Positions 7,680 to 16,266 of a DNA stretch of 64,000 bases are shown here, piece after piece. The DNA lies in NCBI GenBank assembly GCA_052143655.1, contig JBKQSL010000032.1, positions 1 through 64,000 on the forward strand, written 5' to 3'. The notes beneath the pieces were generated by a model that had not been told where the DNA came from, made no database searches, and saw only the letters and a program-made list of their open reading frames with translations. Each line of letters opens with the position of its first letter. The first letter of the stretch is position 1. Source of the stretch: CAVSUR01 sp052143655 (lineage in GTDB: Bacteria > Actinomycetota > Actinomycetes > Streptosporangiales > Streptosporangiaceae). Both the position numbers and the translations under genes were made by a program.

Positions 7680-9689
7680 ATGCACGAAATGGCCGCCCTG
7701 CTTGACCGGCTCAATGCTGACCAGCGCCGGGCGGCCGCCCATCAGGGCGGACCGCTGCTAGTGCTGGCCGGCGCGGGCACCGGCAAGACCGGCACGCTGG
7801 TGGCCAGGGCCGCGTGGATGTGCACCCAGGGCATCCAGGCCAGCAGGATCCTGATGCTGACGTTCACCAGGCGGGCCGCCGACGACATGCTGGGCCGGGT
7901 AGCCGGCCTGCCCGCCCGGGACACGATCTGCGGCGGCACGTTCCACGCGGTAGCCCATCGCGTGGTCCGCGCGCACGCGGAGTCGTTCGGTCTGCCGCCG
8001 GAGTTCAGCGTGCTCGACCCCGGCGACGTCACCGACCTGCTGGACTCGCTGCGCGAGGAGCACGGCCTGACCGGCACGCAGCGGCGCGCCCCGCGGGCGG
8101 CGGTGTGCGCGGACATCTACGGCCGATGCGTGGCCACCAGCACGGCCGTGGCCGACGTCGTGCAGGCCGGCTTCCCCTGGTGTGCCGGGTTCACCGGCCA
8201 GCTGGCCAGCCTGTTCCGCGGCTACGTCGCACACAAGCGGCGGCACGGCCTGGCGGACTTCGACGACCTGCTGCTGCTGTGGCGGGCCGGGCTGGCCGAC
8301 CCGGCGGCCGGGCCGGTCCTGCGCGGCATGTTCGACGCCGTGCTGGTGGACGAGTATCAGGACGTCAACGCCGTGCAGGCGGACATCGTGCGGCTGCTGC
8401 AGCCGGACGGATCCGGGCTGACCTGCGTGGGCGACGATGCGCAGGCCATCTACGGGTTCCGCGGGGCCGACCCGGCTCACCTGCGGTCGCTGGCCGCGGC
8501 CTATCCGGGCCTGACCGTGGTCCGGCTAAGAGCCAGTTACCGCTCTCGGGCGCCGGTGCTGGACCTGGCCGCCTCGATCCGCCCGCAGACCCCCGGGCTG
8601 GAGCTGGCGCTGACCGCCGAGCGGGGCAGCGGGCTGCGCCCGCTGCTGGTGCGCTGCCACGACGAGGCCACCCAGGCCCGGGAGATCTGCGCCCGCGTAC
8701 TCGAAGCGCACGAGGACGGCCTGCGCCTCGCCGACCAGGCCGTGCTGGTGCGCGCGGCGCACCACAGTGACGTGCTGGAGCTGGAGCTTGCCGCCCGCGG
8801 CATCCCGTTCGTCAAGTACGGCGGGCTGCGCTTCACCGAGGCCGCGCACGTCAAGGACTTCCTGGCCGCGGCCAGGGTGGTCGGCAACCCGGCCGATGAC
8901 CTGGCCTGGTTCCGGCTGCTACGGCTGCACGAGGGTATCGGGCCGGTGCTGGCCCGGCGGATCGTGCAGGTGCTCGCGCTGGCCGAGCCGGATCCGCTCG
9001 GGCGCTGGCCGCAGGCCGCCGCGGTCATCCCGGCCCGGGCCCGGCCAGCGGTCAGTGCGACCATCACCGCGCTCGCGGCCGCCGCCCGCGCCGACAGCAC
9101 GCCGGCCCGGGCGGGCGCGATCCTCGCGGCGCTGCTCGGCCCGCTGCAGGCACGCTACCCGGACGCTCCCGCCAGGATCGCCGACCTGCAGCGGCTGGCC
9201 GACGCTGCGGCCACCCGGCCGTCTTTGCACGAGGCGCTGGTCGAGGTCGCGCTGGATCCGCCGGTCTCGTCCGGCGACCTGGCCGGGCCGCCCCGGCTCG
9301 ACGATGATTACCTGGTCATCTCCACCATGCACTCGGCCAAGGGCCTGGAGTGGCCGGTCGTGCACCTGCCGCACCTGGTGGACGGGGCGGTGCCCAGCGA
9401 CATGGCGCTCACCGACGCGGCCGGCCTGGCCGAGGAACGGCGGCTGTTCTACGTGGCCGTGACCCGGGCCCGCGATCAGCTGTACCTGTACGCGCCGCTG
9501 CGGATGCACCATCACCGCCGCGCTCGCGACGACCTGCACGGGTACGCCCCGCTGACCCGGTTCCTCGACGCCGCCGCGCTGGCGTGCTGCGACGTGACCG
9601 ACGCCGGGCCGGACCGGCCCGCGCTGCCGGTGGCGGCGCCGCTGGCCCAGGCCATCGACGCCCGCCTGGCGTTCCTGTGGGACGGCTGA
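7680..9689 (+). CDS. UvrD/Rep-like superfamily 1A DNA helicase
   Basis: A 669-residue 3'-5' helicase. Walker A is AGAGTGKTGTL near residue 32, motif Ia LTFTRRAADDM, motif II LVDEYQDVN, motif III GDDAQAIYGFRG, motif IV region RLRASYRS, motif V STMHSAKGLEW and motif VI YVAVTRARD. No C-terminal nuclease or HRDC domain is present, so it resembles a stand-alone UvrD/PcrA paralogue for repair or recombination. ATG at 7680; a second ATG at 7689 is also possible. Confidence 0.88.
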   Translation: MHEMAALLDRLNADQRRAAAHQGGPLLVLAGAGTGKTGTLVARAAWMCTQGIQASRILMLTFTRRAADDMLGRVAGLPARDTICGGTFHAVAHRVVRAHAESFGLPPEFSVLDPGDVTDLLDSLREEHGLTGTQRRAPRAAVCADIYGRCVATSTAVADVVQAGFPWCAGFTGQLASLFRGYVAHKRRHGLADFDDLLLLWRAGLADPAAGPVLRGMFDAVLVDEYQDVNAVQADIVRLLQPDGSGLTCVGDDAQAIYGFRGADPAHLRSLAAAYPGLTVVRLRASYRSRAPVLDLAASIRPQTPGLELALTAERGSGLRPLLVRCHDEATQAREICARVLEAHEDGLRLADQAVLVRAAHHSDVLELELAARGIPFVKYGGLRFTEAAHVKDFLAAARVVGNPADDLAWFRLLRLHEGIGPVLARRIVQVLALAEPDPLGRWPQAAAVIPARARPAVSATITALAAAARADSTPARAGAILAALLGPLQARYPDAPARIADLQRLADAAATRPSLHEALVEVALDPPVSSGDLAGPPRLDDDYLVISTMHSAKGLEWPVVHLPHLVDGAVPSDMALTDAAGLAEERRLFYVAVTRARDQLYLYAPLRMHHHRRARDDLHGYAPLTRFLDAAALACCDVTDAGPDRPALPVAAPLAQAIDARLAFLWDG

Positions 9690-9707
9690 CTGGCCCGGCC
9701 AGTCCCG

Positions 9708-10217
9708 TCAGCCCGTCTCGATGAGCCCGCGCAGGTAGGCGGCCTGCCCGGCGTGCTGCAGGTCATCGGAGATCACGCTGACCAGCCGGACGCCCAGGGT
9801 GACCGGGGGATCCCAGCGCTCGTCGACGACCTTGTCCAGGTCGGCCGGGGTGAGCCCGCGGACGAACCGGACCGTCTGCTCGCAGACCGCGTCGTGGTAG
9901 CCGATCAGCTGGTCACCCGACTCCACCCGGACCCTGGCCACTTCCTGCGCCCGCATCCCGTAGCCGGTCTCGGCCGGGCCGAACGGCAGCCCGAGCCGCT
10001 GCGCCCAGCCCTCCGAGGTATAGACCTGCTCGGTGCCCATCACCTCGGCTAGGTGGTCGTCCTGGACCCGGGTCAGGTGCCAGGCCAGCCAGCCGATCGA
10101 GTTCGCGCCGCCGGCCGGCTGATACGCCAGCTGCTGCGCGGTCAGGCCGCCGACCACGTGCGTGACGACCTCCCGGATCCGGCCGAAGCCGTCGGCCAGC
10201 AGTTCACCGGTGTCCAT
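9708..10217 (-). CDS. DinB-family (DUF664-like) protein
   Basis: A 169-residue four-helix protein of the DinB/YfiT superfamily. Two metal-ligand clusters are visible: WLAWHLTRVQDDHL near residue 45 and VISDDLQHAGQAAYLRGL near the C-terminus, giving the usual His triad. Actinobacterial relatives include mycothiol-dependent transferases and maleylpyruvate isomerases, so it may use mycothiol, but the substrate is unknown. The ATG at 10217 follows a strong GGAAGGAG site. Confidence 0.75.
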   Translation of the reverse strand: MDTGELLADGFGRIREVVTHVVGGLTAQQLAYQPAGGANSIGWLAWHLTRVQDDHLAEVMGTEQVYTSEGWAQRLGLPFGPAETGYGMRAQEVARVRVESGDQLIGYHDAVCEQTVRFVRGLTPADLDKVVDERWDPPVTLGVRLVSVISDDLQHAGQAAYLRGLIETG

Positions 10218-10357
10218 AGCTGCTCCTTCCGCGCCGCTGATCACATCGAAGCACCGGCCCGGCAGGCCGGATGCGCGGGCCCGCCGATGCGGGTCCGGGA
10301 GACAGCTGCATGCGCGGGCCGCCGATGCGGGCACTGAAAATAGGGCACAGTGAGTAG

Positions 10358-11608
10358 GTGCAGACCACTACCCCGGATCTTGCCGCGCATATCGCCCGGT
10401 ATGCCAGCGCGTTTCACGCCCGGGCCAGCGGCCGCCACCACGTCGGCTCGCCGCTGGGAGCCTGGCTGCTGCTGGCGCTGTGCGCCCCGGCCGCCTCCGG
10501 CGCGGACGCCGCCGCCCTGGCCGATGCCCTCGGCTGCGACGGGCCCGCGGCGGCGCGCTTCGCCGCCGAGCTGCTCAGCGACCCGCACCCGCTGGTGGGG
10601 GCCGCCGCGGCAGCGTGGAGCGCCCCCGGCATGGTCAGCGCCGGCTGGCTGGCCGGACTGCCGGCGGCAGTGGCGCAGGGACCGGTGCCCAGCCAGGCGG
10701 AGCTGGACTCCTGGGCGCGGGAGAGCACGTTCGGCCTGATCGGGCGGTTCCCGCTGCGCCTGGATCCGGCCACTTACCTGGTCCTGGCCACAGCGCTGGC
10801 GACCCGGGTGTCCTGGCAGCGGCCGTTCCAGCTCGCCGCCGCGAGCGAGCTGGGCTCCGGCAGCCCGTGGGCCGCCCGCGTCGCGCGGGTACTGCGCATG
10901 CCGTCCGGCAACGGGCACGCCGCGTTCATCGCCGCCACCGAAACTGCCGGGGACGTGGCGGTGCACACCGCGGTGGCCCGGGACGGCCTGCTGGTCACCT
11001 CGGTGATCGCCGCCGCCGGCGTGCCGCCGGGCGACGTGCTCGCGGTGGCGCACCAGCAGGCGATGGCGGCGGCAGCCGGCAACACCAGTGTCCGCCGCTC
11101 GCTGTACGACCTGCCGCTCGGCGACGGCCCGGCCTGGACGGTGCGGGAGGAGGCGACCGCACTCGGCGGTCCTGAGCGGTGCACCGCGGTGCTCCCGGCC
11201 TGGTCCGCGCACAGCACGCACGAGCTGGCTGACCCGGCCCTGGGCTTCCCGGCCGCCGTCCGGGCGGTCGCCCCGGCGGGCGGCCCGTGGCAGGCGGCTC
11301 AGACCGCGCTCGCGCGGTACTCCCGGACCGGGTTCGAGGCGGCCGCCGTGACCGGCGTGGCAGTGGCGATGGCCGCCCGTGTCCCAGGCCGGAGCCGCAG
11401 CCGGGTCGCCGAGCTGCAGTTCGGCCATCCGTACGCGGTCGTGGCCGTGACCCTCGACCACCGTCATGATCCCGGCACCGGAGAGGGATACCACGGGCCG
11501 TGGCACGGCGTGCCGGTGTTCTCCGCCTGGGTCGCCGAGCCGGATGACGCCGCCGAGCCGGGCCACGCAGGCCCGGATGCCGCCGCCCCGGCCAGCGCTG
11601 GGGCATAG
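10358..11608 (+). CDS. Serpin-like protein
   Basis: A 416-residue protein with serpin features in order: SPLGAWLLLALCAPA near the N-terminus, a helix-F-like WARESTFGLIGRFPLRLD, ALATRVSWQRPF, a reactive-loop hinge FEAAAVTGVAVAM near residue 330, and the terminal strand FGHPYAVVAVT. The breach and shutter regions are degenerate, so inhibitory activity is uncertain. No signal peptide is visible, implying a cytoplasmic role. Start is GTG 10358 with a weak ribosome-binding site. Confidence 0.6.
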   Translation: MQTTTPDLAAHIARYASAFHARASGRHHVGSPLGAWLLLALCAPAASGADAAALADALGCDGPAAARFAAELLSDPHPLVGAAAAAWSAPGMVSAGWLAGLPAAVAQGPVPSQAELDSWARESTFGLIGRFPLRLDPATYLVLATALATRVSWQRPFQLAAASELGSGSPWAARVARVLRMPSGNGHAAFIAATETAGDVAVHTAVARDGLLVTSVIAAAGVPPGDVLAVAHQQAMAAAAGNTSVRRSLYDLPLGDGPAWTVREEATALGGPERCTAVLPAWSAHSTHELADPALGFPAAVRAVAPAGGPWQAAQTALARYSRTGFEAAAVTGVAVAMAARVPGRSRSRVAELQFGHPYAVVAVTLDHRHDPGTGEGYHGPWHGVPVFSAWVAEPDDAAEPGHAGPDAAAPASAGA

Positions 11609-11662
11609 CCGCCGGTGATATCCAGCGCTGACACCGCCGCGCCGGCAGGCTAGGTTTCGGCC

Positions 11663-13033
11663 ATGCACAGCGTGGATCGCACCACCGAACAGATGATCCG
11701 GTCAGTCCTCGCCTACGCCGAGAACCGGCTCCGGCTGGACCCGGTGCCGCTCGACCGCGGGGCCCGCCCGCAGGCCGAGCTGGAGGCCGCCATGGCGGGC
11801 CTGATCAGCGACGAGGGGCACAACCCGGACCAGATACTCGGCGTCTTCGCCGCGACGGTCGCGCCCGCGGTGCTGTCGGCCGACAGCCCCCGGTTCCTCG
11901 GCTTCATCCCGGCCGCCCCGACCAAGGCGGCGCTGCTGTTCGACATGCTGGTCTCCTGCGCCTCGATTCAGGGCATCTCCTGGCTGGAGGCGGCTGGCGC
12001 GGTGCACGCGGAGAACCAGGTGCTCGCGCTGATCGCCGACCGGGCGGCCCTGCCGGCCGGGGCGGGCGGCTGTTTCGTGGCCGGCGGCTCGGCGGCCAAC
12101 CTGTCGGCGCTGGCCGTGGCCCGCGAGATGGCCAAGCGCAGGGCGGCCGCCCGGCCGGGCCAGACCGGGCCGGCCCGGTGGCGGGTGGCGGTCAGCGCCG
12201 ACGCGCACTCCTCGGTGAGCAACACGCTGCGGCTGCTGGAGATGGACCCGCTCACCGTGCCCGCGCCCGGTCACCGGCTCACCGGGGCGGCGCTGCGGGC
12301 GGCGATCGAGGCCGACGGTGATCCCGGCTCGATCGCCGCCGTGGTCGCCACCGCCGGCACCACGAACGCCGGCATCATTGACGACCTGGCCGGCGCGGCC
12401 GACGTGGCTGCCGAGCTCGGCGCCTGGCTGCACGTCGACGGGGCCTACGGCGGGGCCGGGCTGTTCGCGCCGAGCGTGCGGCCGGCCTACGCCGGCGTCG
12501 AGCGGGCCGACTCGTTCGTGGTCGACCCGCACAAGTGGCTGTTCGCGCCCTACGACTGCGCCGCGCTGCTGTACCGCGATCCGGCGGCGGCCCGGTCGGT
12601 GCACCGGCAGGACGCCTCCTACCTCGACGTGATCCACGATGGTCCGGCCGAGTGGAACCCGACCGACTACGCCTACCACCTGACCCGCCGCGCCCGCGGA
12701 CTGCCGCTGTGGTTCTCGCTGGCGGTGCACGGCGTGCGGGCCTATGAGCAGGCCATCGAGACGGCGATCCGGCTGGCCGCCGACACCGCTGCCGAAATTA
12801 ACGGCCGCGAGTACCTTGAGCTGATCTGCGAGCCGCAGCTGTCGGTGGTGCTGTTCCGCCGCCGGGGGTGGGGACCGGAGGACTACGCTCGCTGGGCGGA
12901 CCAGCTGCTGGCCGACCAGGTCGCTTTCCTGCCGCCGTCGGCATGGGAGGGAGAGACCGTCGCGCGGTTCGCCTTCCTGCACCCGCATACCTCGATGGAG
13001 CTGGTCCGGCAGATCCTGGACCGGATGGCGTAA
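11663..13033 (+). CDS. Group II pyridoxal-dependent amino acid decarboxylase
   Basis: A 456-residue enzyme of the aromatic-L-amino-acid/glutamate decarboxylase class. It has FVAGGSAANLSAL for PLP phosphate contact, WLHVDGAYGGAGLF with the Asp that pairs with the PLP nitrogen, and the PLP lysine in VDPHKWLFAPYDCAALLY. Substrate is not deducible; tryptophan, tyrosine and glutamate are all possible in this family. Twelve bases separate it from the aquaporin gene, so the two may be co-transcribed. Confidence 0.85.
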   Translation: MHSVDRTTEQMIRSVLAYAENRLRLDPVPLDRGARPQAELEAAMAGLISDEGHNPDQILGVFAATVAPAVLSADSPRFLGFIPAAPTKAALLFDMLVSCASIQGISWLEAAGAVHAENQVLALIADRAALPAGAGGCFVAGGSAANLSALAVAREMAKRRAAARPGQTGPARWRVAVSADAHSSVSNTLRLLEMDPLTVPAPGHRLTGAALRAAIEADGDPGSIAAVVATAGTTNAGIIDDLAGAADVAAELGAWLHVDGAYGGAGLFAPSVRPAYAGVERADSFVVDPHKWLFAPYDCAALLYRDPAAARSVHRQDASYLDVIHDGPAEWNPTDYAYHLTRRARGLPLWFSLAVHGVRAYEQAIETAIRLAADTAAEINGREYLELICEPQLSVVLFRRRGWGPEDYARWADQLLADQVAFLPPSAWEGETVARFAFLHPHTSMELVRQILDRMA

Positions 13034-13044
13034 GGGGGCAGGCA

Positions 13045-14028
13045 ATGGCCGGCCAGTCATCAGGGGGCTCAGGTCCCGAGCGGCCCGGCGAGCCCGCAGC
13101 GCCCGGCCAGCAAGCCCGGCCCGCCGACCCGGAGCAGGCGCGGGCCCGGCAGGAGGCCAGGGCCCGGCGCACGGACCTCGCGCTGCGGTCCTTCGGCGTG
13201 CCGAACTCGGTGGCCCGGCAGTTCGACTTCTGGGATGACAGCTACGAGGGACGGCGGCTGTTCTCCGAGCTGCTCGGCACCTTCCTGCTGGTGCTCGTGG
13301 CCGCGGGCGGCGGGATGGTGAACGCGCGGTTCGGCGGGCACGTGATCGGCGGCGCGGCCCAGGTCGTTGCCCCCGCCCTGATGGTGATGGCCATCATCTT
13401 GTTCATGGGCGCGGTGTCGGGCGCGCATCTCAACCCGGCCGTCAGCCTGGCGTTCGCGCTGCGCGGCGATTTCCCGTGGAAGCGGCTGCCCGCGTACATC
13501 GTGGCGCAGTTCGCGGGCTCGGTGCTGGCCGTGCTGCTGCTGTGGGCGCTGATCGGCCGGCACGGATCAGCCGGCCAGACCCTGCCCGGGCCGGGCATCT
13601 CCGCCGGCACCGCGTTCGCCTGGGAGGCGCTGCTCACCGCCGGCCTGGTCAGCGTGATCCTGGGCACGGCGTCTGGCGCCCAGCAGCTCGGCCCGATCGC
13701 CGCGATCGGGGTCGGCAGCTACATCGCGCTGGCCGGGCTGTGGGGCGCGCCGGTCAGCGGCGCATCGATGAACCCGGCCCGCTCCCTGGGCCCGGCCCTC
13801 GTGCTGGGCAACTGGACGGCCTGGTGGGCATACCTGGCCGGGCCGGTCGCGGGCGGCCTGATCGCGGTCGGCTTCGCCCGCATCCTGCGCGGTCCGGGCG
13901 GCGGCAAGCTCGGCACCCTGGCCGCGCAGGGCAGCCTGGGCGTGGCCTGGCGGCCCGGCCCGATCGGCGAGCCGGAGCCGGCCCCGCTGCATCCGCGGGA
14001 GCAGGACGGCCCGCACCGGCCTGGCTGA
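13045..14028 (+). CDS. MIP-family channel (aquaporin/glycerol facilitator)
   Basis: A 327-residue channel with six membrane segments and two half-helices carrying the NPA boxes SGAHLNPAVSLAF and SGASMNPARSLGP. An unusually long, charged, proline/alanine-rich N-terminal tail of about 60 residues precedes TM1, and a 40-residue hydrophilic C-tail follows TM6. Water, glycerol or small neutral solutes are possible. ATG 13045 is close behind the decarboxylase stop. Confidence 0.88.
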   Translation: MAGQSSGGSGPERPGEPAAPGQQARPADPEQARARQEARARRTDLALRSFGVPNSVARQFDFWDDSYEGRRLFSELLGTFLLVLVAAGGGMVNARFGGHVIGGAAQVVAPALMVMAIILFMGAVSGAHLNPAVSLAFALRGDFPWKRLPAYIVAQFAGSVLAVLLLWALIGRHGSAGQTLPGPGISAGTAFAWEALLTAGLVSVILGTASGAQQLGPIAAIGVGSYIALAGLWGAPVSGASMNPARSLGPALVLGNWTAWWAYLAGPVAGGLIAVGFARILRGPGGGKLGTLAAQGSLGVAWRPGPIGEPEPAPLHPREQDGPHRPG

Positions 14029-14041
14029 TCCGAGCCGCGGC

Positions 14042-14173
14042 TCAGCTGCGGCGGGAGGCGCAGCCCAGGCAGGGGGCGGCGGCGGGCCGGGCGGCCAGCC
14101 GGGCAGCGCCGATCGGCTGCCCGCAGTTCTCGCACTGCCCGCAGCTGTGATCGTCCCGCCCGGCTGGCGGCAT
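14042..14173 (-). CDS. 43-residue DksA/TraR-type zinc-finger protein
   Basis: A mini-protein with CGQCENCGQPIGAARLAARP followed by CLGCASRRS: two Cys pairs in the spacing of the C-terminal DksA/TraR C4 zinc finger, including the arginine-rich linker. The coiled-coil domain of true DksA is absent. It may be a small zinc-binding regulator or the end of a larger protein. It is convergent with the aquaporin gene. Confidence 0.6.
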   Translation of the reverse strand: MPPAGRDDHSCGQCENCGQPIGAARLAARPAAAPCLGCASRRS

Positions 14174-14326
14174 CTAGCCTCCTGCGTTCTGTCTGGCTGC
14201 CGCAGTCAACGCAGCCGGGCAGCTCAGTGCTACCCGGTGGTGCAGTGATGACCGGGGCGGTGCGGTAGCCGCCGCCCCGGCGGGTCCGAGTGGGCATATC
14301 CGCCGCCGGTCGGGCAGGCTTAGCCC

Positions 14327-15157
14327 ATGACACAAACCCTGACCCTGATGGCCGTGCACGCGCACCCGGACGACGAGGCGTCGGGCACCGGCGGCGTGCT
14401 GGCCAAGTACGCCGACGAGGGCGTCCGCACCGTCGTCGTGACCTGCACTAATGGTGAGTTCGGGGATGCGCCCGGCGGCATCAAGCCTGGAGCGGACGGG
14501 CATGACACGGACGAGGTCGCCGGACTGCGCCTTACCGAGCTGCGGGAAGCGGGCAAGATCCTCGGCGTGACCGAGCTGGAGATGCTCGGGTACCACGATT
14601 CGGGCATGCCCGACTGGGACTACAAGGAGCGGCCGGAAGCTTTCTGCAACGTCCCGCAGCCGGTGGTGGAGGCGCGGATCACCGCGCTGATCGAGCGCTA
14701 CCGCCCGCAGGTCGTGATCACCTACGACCCCGAGGGCGCCTACCAGCACCCTGACCACGTGCACGCGGCCCGGTCGGCTATCGCTGCCGTCACCGCCTCG
14801 GCCATCCCGGCCAAGCTGTACCTGACCGCGATGCGGCGCAGCTCCTGGCAGAAGATCTTCCAGGCACTGCGGGAGCGGGGCGAGGATGTGCCGGACTGGG
14901 AGCTGACCCCTGACGACATCACGAAGATGGACCTGGAAGAGCAGCGCATCACCACCTCCGTCGACATCCGGCCGGTGATAGAGCGCAAGCAGGACGCGCT
15001 GCTCGCGCACGCCAGCCAGATCAGCGACTCCTGGTTCAGCAAGATCCCGGCAGAGATTGCCACAGAGGCGTTCGGCCACGAGACGTTCATCCGTGCCAGC
15101 GACCGGACCGGCGCCCCGGTGCCGGAGACCGACCTGTTCGCCGGCCTCCGCCCGTAG
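14327..15157 (+). CDS. mca: PIG-L deacetylase, mycothiol S-conjugate amidase-like
   Basis: A 276-residue zinc hydrolase. AHPDDE near residue 12 supplies two zinc ligands and the general base, and HPDH near residue 146 supplies the third ligand region. Length and the stretch ERPEAFCNVPQPVVEARI fit Mca, which cleaves mycothiol S-conjugates in detoxification, better than MshB, but the two are closely related. The mshA-like gene elsewhere in the window supports a mycothiol-producing host. Confidence 0.75.
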   Translation: MTQTLTLMAVHAHPDDEASGTGGVLAKYADEGVRTVVVTCTNGEFGDAPGGIKPGADGHDTDEVAGLRLTELREAGKILGVTELEMLGYHDSGMPDWDYKERPEAFCNVPQPVVEARITALIERYRPQVVITYDPEGAYQHPDHVHAARSAIAAVTASAIPAKLYLTAMRRSSWQKIFQALRERGEDVPDWELTPDDITKMDLEEQRITTSVDIRPVIERKQDALLAHASQISDSWFSKIPAEIATEAFGHETFIRASDRTGAPVPETDLFAGLRP

Positions 15158-15203
15158 CCGGGCGGGCCCGGCCGGGGCATCCGGACCGGAGCGGGCCACG
15201 CGG

Positions 15204-16217
15204 ATGCCCGAAGTACGCCACCATGTGTGCATGCTCTTCCTGCTGGCCCGCGTCTTCCGGGTTACGCACCGCCGGCATGTGGCGATCCTGCTGGCTGTCG
15301 CGGTGGCCTGCACCGTGGGCGGCGGCTGCCTGTTCGCGGTCACCGACGGGGTGCCGCTCACGACCGGCGTCTACTGGGCGATCACCACGGCCACGACCGT
15401 CGGCTACGGTGACGTGACGCCGCACCACCCGGCCAGCCGGTTCATCGCGGTCCTGGTCATGCTGACGGCCATCCCGCTGCTTGCCTCGGTGTTCGCGCTG
15501 GTCACCGGGGCAGCGGCGGCCAACGGAGTACGGAGGATCCTGGCTATGAGAGACCGGTTCCCGGCTGGCACCTACCGCCTGGTCGCCGGCCTGAGCCCGG
15601 CGGTGCCGGCGATCCTGGACGAGCTGGTCCGGGTGGGCGATCCGGTGGTGCTGGTGGCCGACGTCGACCCGGCCGCGGTACCGTCCGGCGTGCACGTCGT
15701 CCGCGGCGACCCGACTGCGCAGGCCGTGCTGCGGCAGGCCCGCCCGCAGGATGCCCAGCAGGCGCTGATCACCGGCGAATCCGACGGTGACGTCCTGGTC
15801 GTGGCGATCCTGCTGCGCAAGGAGGCGCCGGACCTGCCGGTCACCGCGCTAGTCACCTCGCGGTCGGTGCGCGACGCACTGGCTGAGCTGGGCGTCTCGC
15901 AGACCATCTCCGGGCCGGAGCTGATCGCGCACACCCTGGCCAAGTCGCTGGAGGCGCCGCATGCCGCCGACATGCTCGCCGAGCTCGTCGAGTCGGATCA
16001 GCACTGCCTGACCGAGTTCACGGCCGGCCCTGACACCGTCGGGAAGCCGCTCAGCACGGTGCGGGACGAGCGCTCGGAACTGGTGCTCGGGCTGGTGCAC
16101 GAGGGCCGGTTCCAGCTCGGCGTCGGTGCCGACCCGGTCGTCGCGGCCGGCGACCGGCTGCTGGTCGCCGAGCCCGCCCGCGGCGCGGCCCGTCCCGCTG
16201 AGACCGCCGCCCGCTAA
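15204..16217 (+). CDS. Two-TM potassium channel with TrkA-N (RCK) domain
   Basis: A 337-residue protein. Two membrane helices flank a pore with the K+ selectivity filter TVGYGD (near residue 68). A cytoplasmic Rossmann-type RCK domain follows (from about residue 115), though its NAD-binding glycines are degenerate, and a TrkA-C-like module ends the protein. It likely controls K+ efflux or membrane potential. ATG 15204 is chosen; ATG 15231 is an alternative. Confidence 0.85.
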   Translation: MPEVRHHVCMLFLLARVFRVTHRRHVAILLAVAVACTVGGGCLFAVTDGVPLTTGVYWAITTATTVGYGDVTPHHPASRFIAVLVMLTAIPLLASVFALVTGAAAANGVRRILAMRDRFPAGTYRLVAGLSPAVPAILDELVRVGDPVVLVADVDPAAVPSGVHVVRGDPTAQAVLRQARPQDAQQALITGESDGDVLVVAILLRKEAPDLPVTALVTSRSVRDALAELGVSQTISGPELIAHTLAKSLEAPHAADMLAELVESDQHCLTEFTAGPDTVGKPLSTVRDERSELVLGLVHEGRFQLGVGADPVVAAGDRLLVAEPARGAARPAETAAR

Positions 16218-16236
16218 GCCCAGCGAGGCAGCCGCC

Positions 16237-16266
16237 AGCGGGTCAGCTGGCAGCGGGTCAGCTGGC
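16237..16266. repeat. 15-bp tandem repeat, two copies
   Basis: AGCGGGTCAGCTGGC occurs twice head to tail (16237-16251 and 16252-16266). The second copy covers the end of the membrane glycosyltransferase gene, so the duplication touches its stop codon region. Confidence 0.6.
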
